A stretch of 8,079 bases of DNA, from positions 1 through 8,079 of the forward strand of contig JAUWZC010000095.1 in NCBI GenBank assembly GCA_030615565.1, given 5' to 3'. The notes below the pieces were generated by a model. That model had not been told where the DNA came from. It searched no databases and saw only the letters and a list, made by a program, of their open reading frames with translations. Below are positions 6,846 through 8,079 of this stretch, piece after piece. The stretch's first letter is position 1, and every line of letters starts with the position of its first letter. This DNA comes from Desulfobacteraceae bacterium (GTDB lineage: Bacteria > Desulfobacterota > DSM-4660 > Desulfatiglandales > B25-G16). Position numbers and translations under genes: made by a program.

Positions 6846-7831
6846 CCGTGCTCTGCCCCTTTCCAAAAATCGGTTATCTTTTCTAACCCAGATAAATTAG
6901 ATAATTCTGTCAACTTCTCTTTGAGCTCTTTGCCTTTCGTAAACACTATTTCAAGCTTGTAGTCAATCCCCTCAAAAAAAGGCGGGGGAATTATTTTAAT
7001 TCCTGAAGGAAGAGAAAGATTAAAAATACCTATTTTAAATAGTTTTTCAGTCTCCAAGAGAGATGGAAATCGCCTGGCTTTCAAAATCTTTACTATTGCC
7101 TTCACCTTTTGTGGTTTATTCATTCTATTATTATTTAAAACCTCTATAATCTGTCTCTCATCTACAATCTCTTTTATTGGGCGCCCTTCCCTACTGGCAA
7201 TTTCTATAATCCATTGGATAGTTTCCCATTGCTGATTAAAGCTCCATTTTAAAGATGTAAATAGATCGTTAATCTTTAGCCGATCATCTTTACCAATGCT
7301 TCTTATTAAGCCAGCTATCCTTAGCGATAACCTTTCCATGGCAACAGAAACCTTTACTGTATCTTCTAACTCCTCTAAACCTAAGAACAGTTCCAATGTC
7401 TGTCTGTTTGCTGGGATATCCAGAATGGGCATGAAATTGGCCACTATTTCTTCTGTATTAAGGAAAGAGGTCAGTCTTTTCAAAACCATCCCTTTTTCAA
7501 TATTATTGAGTTTACGATGAAGTAGATTGTCATTTAAATTAAGCAACAGCGCCTTTAAGGGAGGAAAATTATCCGGTAATACCTGGCACACTGTATCTTG
7601 CCAGCCCAATTCCCTTAATGCCAACAACCTTCGATATCCTGCAACTACTATAAAGTTGTTATCCGACTTTTTAAGCAGGTATGGGGGATTAAGAACACCA
7701 AATCTGTCTATCGAGTCCTTAAGTGGTTCCAGGTCAAAATTAAAGCTCATACAGAACGGGCCCGGGCTTAAGTCAATATCTGAAATCTCTACCTGTAAAG
7801 GGGTGCTTTTGAATGCTTTTTTTTCCATCAT
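6842..7831 (-). CDS. ParB/Srx-fold N-terminal domain protein (ParB-like)
   Basis: A 329-residue protein whose first ~115 residues match the ParB N-terminal (ParB/Srx) domain, which binds and hydrolyses CTP in chromosomal ParB. Visible landmarks are GVLNPP (45-50), VVAGYRRLLALRELGW (62-77, like the ParB GERRxRA box) and DNLLHRKLNNIEKG (101-114, like ENxxRxxLNPIE). The usual ENxxR arginine is shifted or replaced (DNLLHR). The stretch LFLGLEELEDTVKVSVAMER followed by LSLRIAGLI (148-176) resembles the ParB DNA-binding linker, so DNA contact is plausible. The C-terminal ~150 residues match nothing I know. Two ATGs compete (7831 and 7828) after AAAGGTGAT. It is not a partition locus: no parA is adjacent, and the gene is instead coupled to the SPL-like gene. 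It could act as a DNA-targeting partner or a diverged regulator. Confidence 0.8.
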   Translation of the reverse strand: MMEKKAFKSTPLQVEISDIDLSPGPFCMSFNFDLEPLKDSIDRFGVLNPPYLLKKSDNNFIVVAGYRRLLALRELGWQDTVCQVLPDNFPPLKALLLNLNDNLLHRKLNNIEKGMVLKRLTSFLNTEEIVANFMPILDIPANRQTLELFLGLEELEDTVKVSVAMERLSLRIAGLIRSIGKDDRLKINDLFTSLKWSFNQQWETIQWIIEIASREGRPIKEIVDERQIIEVLNNNRMNKPQKVKAIVKILKARRFPSLLETEKLFKIGIFNLSLPSGIKIIPPPFFEGIDYKLEIVFTKGKELKEKLTELSNLSGLEKITDFWKGAEHG

Positions 7832-7918
7832 ATCACCTTTTAAAAAGATCCTCCTCTAACTCGATCAACCGGTTACATTTAAGCACAATTTTCGATGAGG
7901 AGACAATCCTTTTTCCTC

Positions 7919-7974
7919 TTGACAGATTTAACTTTGGCAAATAGTGTCGACAAAGTTAGTATCGACACAAGGAG
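7919..7974 (+). promoter_or_regulatory. Leader or operator of the SucC-like gene with interleaved inverted repeats
   Basis: TTGACA (7919-7924) could be a -35 box; the hexamer 17 bp on, TAGTGT (7942-7947), is a poor -10. Two perfect 7-bp inverted repeats interleave: AACTTTG (7930-7936) with CAAAGTT (7951-7957), and GTGTCGA (7944-7950) with TCGACAC (7962-7968). A strong Shine-Dalgarno AAGGAG (7969-7974) begins at the next base. If transcription starts upstream of 7930, the arm order is that of an H-type pseudoknot; if the promoter is as guessed, the GTGTCGA dyad would instead be an operator overlapping the -10. TCGACA also repeats directly with a 15-bp period. Confidence 0.45.
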
Positions 7975-7979
7975 ATAGA

Positions 7980-8079
7980 ATGCGACTATTAGAATATGAA
8001 TCAAAAGAGATCATAGCGAAAAAGGGTATCCCCACACCAGCTGGCATTGTAATCTCCAGCCCTGGGCCTATTTCCCTCC
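7980..8079 (+). CDS. SucC-like ATP-grasp acyl-CoA ligase beta subunit (3' truncated by window edge)
   Basis: Only the first 33 codons are present. They read MRLLEYESKEIIAKKGIPTP followed by AGIVISSPGPISL, matching the amino terminus of the beta chain of succinyl-CoA synthetase and related ADP-forming acyl-CoA ligases (compare the SucC pattern M.L.EYQAKEL....GIPVP.G). Such enzymes conserve the thioester energy of an acyl-CoA as ATP or GTP, in the TCA cycle or in fermentation. The ATG at 7980 follows AAGGAG with a 5-nt spacer, an excellent ribosome site. The gene is divergent from the ParB-like/SPL-like operon across a 148-bp intergenic region. Substrate (succinate, acetate or another acid) cannot be told from this fragment, and the partner alpha subunit would lie beyond the window. 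Confidence 0.75.
   Translation, partial: MRLLEYESKEIIAKKGIPTPAGIVISSPGPISL

Noticed and set aside
6842..7831. Chromosome or plasmid partition locus
   Set aside because: A ParB-like domain alone is not enough: there is no adjacent parA and no parS-like palindrome, and the gene is coupled to a radical SAM gene.
7832..7918. Promoter for the ParB-like operon on the minus strand and an extra GAGGAGG about 20 bases upstream of the start
   Set aside because: Only weak matches to -35/-10 boxes (TTGTCT, TTAAAT), and the GAGGAGG has no start codon at proper spacing.
1..8079. CRISPR array, tRNA or rRNA genes
   Set aside because: No regularly spaced long repeats and no tRNA- or rRNA-like signature were seen on either strand; the heptad arrays are contiguous and far too short for CRISPR.

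Overview
The window comes from an AT-rich bacterial chromosome. It most likely belongs to an anaerobic Desulfobacterota-type (former deltaproteobacterial) lineage. This placement is an inference from three things: the remains of a ferredoxin-type 2-oxoacid oxidoreductase, an SPL-family radical SAM gene paired with a ParB-like gene, and a small repeat with TCGTAAAAAGTC-type inverted ends that I associate with such genomes. No rRNA or tRNA gene is visible to anchor the taxonomy.

Layout. Positions 1-995 (+) hold the 3' part of an AAA/DUF4143 ATPase whose Walker A region lies left of the window. It converges on a complete recD2-type helicase gene (1032-3227, -). A repeat-rich spacer follows (3228-3721), with heptad repeats and a MITE-like element that has a duplicated right end. 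Next is a complete alanine racemase gene (3722-4843, +) whose stop codon lies inside another heptad repeat. Positions 4844-5249 form a gene-free patch with two hairpins, which are inverted copies of each other, and one long palindrome. This patch abuts a decayed fragment on the minus strand: the 3' end of an unidentified gene overlapping by ATGA a frameshifted, truncated gamma subunit of a 2-oxoacid:acceptor oxidoreductase (5250-5655).

The right third is a compact minus-strand operon. A ParB-like gene (6842-7831) is coupled by an ATGA overlap to an SPL-family radical SAM gene (5754-6845). The radical SAM protein keeps its iron-sulfur cysteines but appears to lack the cysteine that serves as hydrogen donor in true spore photoproduct lyase. 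Divergent from this operon, the first 33 codons of a SucC-like ATP-grasp acyl-CoA ligase begin at 7980. Its leader carries two interleaved 7-bp inverted repeats directly ahead of the Shine-Dalgarno sequence, in the order of an H-type pseudoknot or of a compound operator.

The genes do not form one pathway. RecD2, the ParB-like protein and the SPL-like enzyme share a DNA theme, alr supplies D-alanine for the cell wall, and the pseudogene and the SucC-like gene belong to 2-oxoacid/acyl-CoA metabolism. The most promising candidate for undescribed biology is the ParB-like/SPL-like pair.
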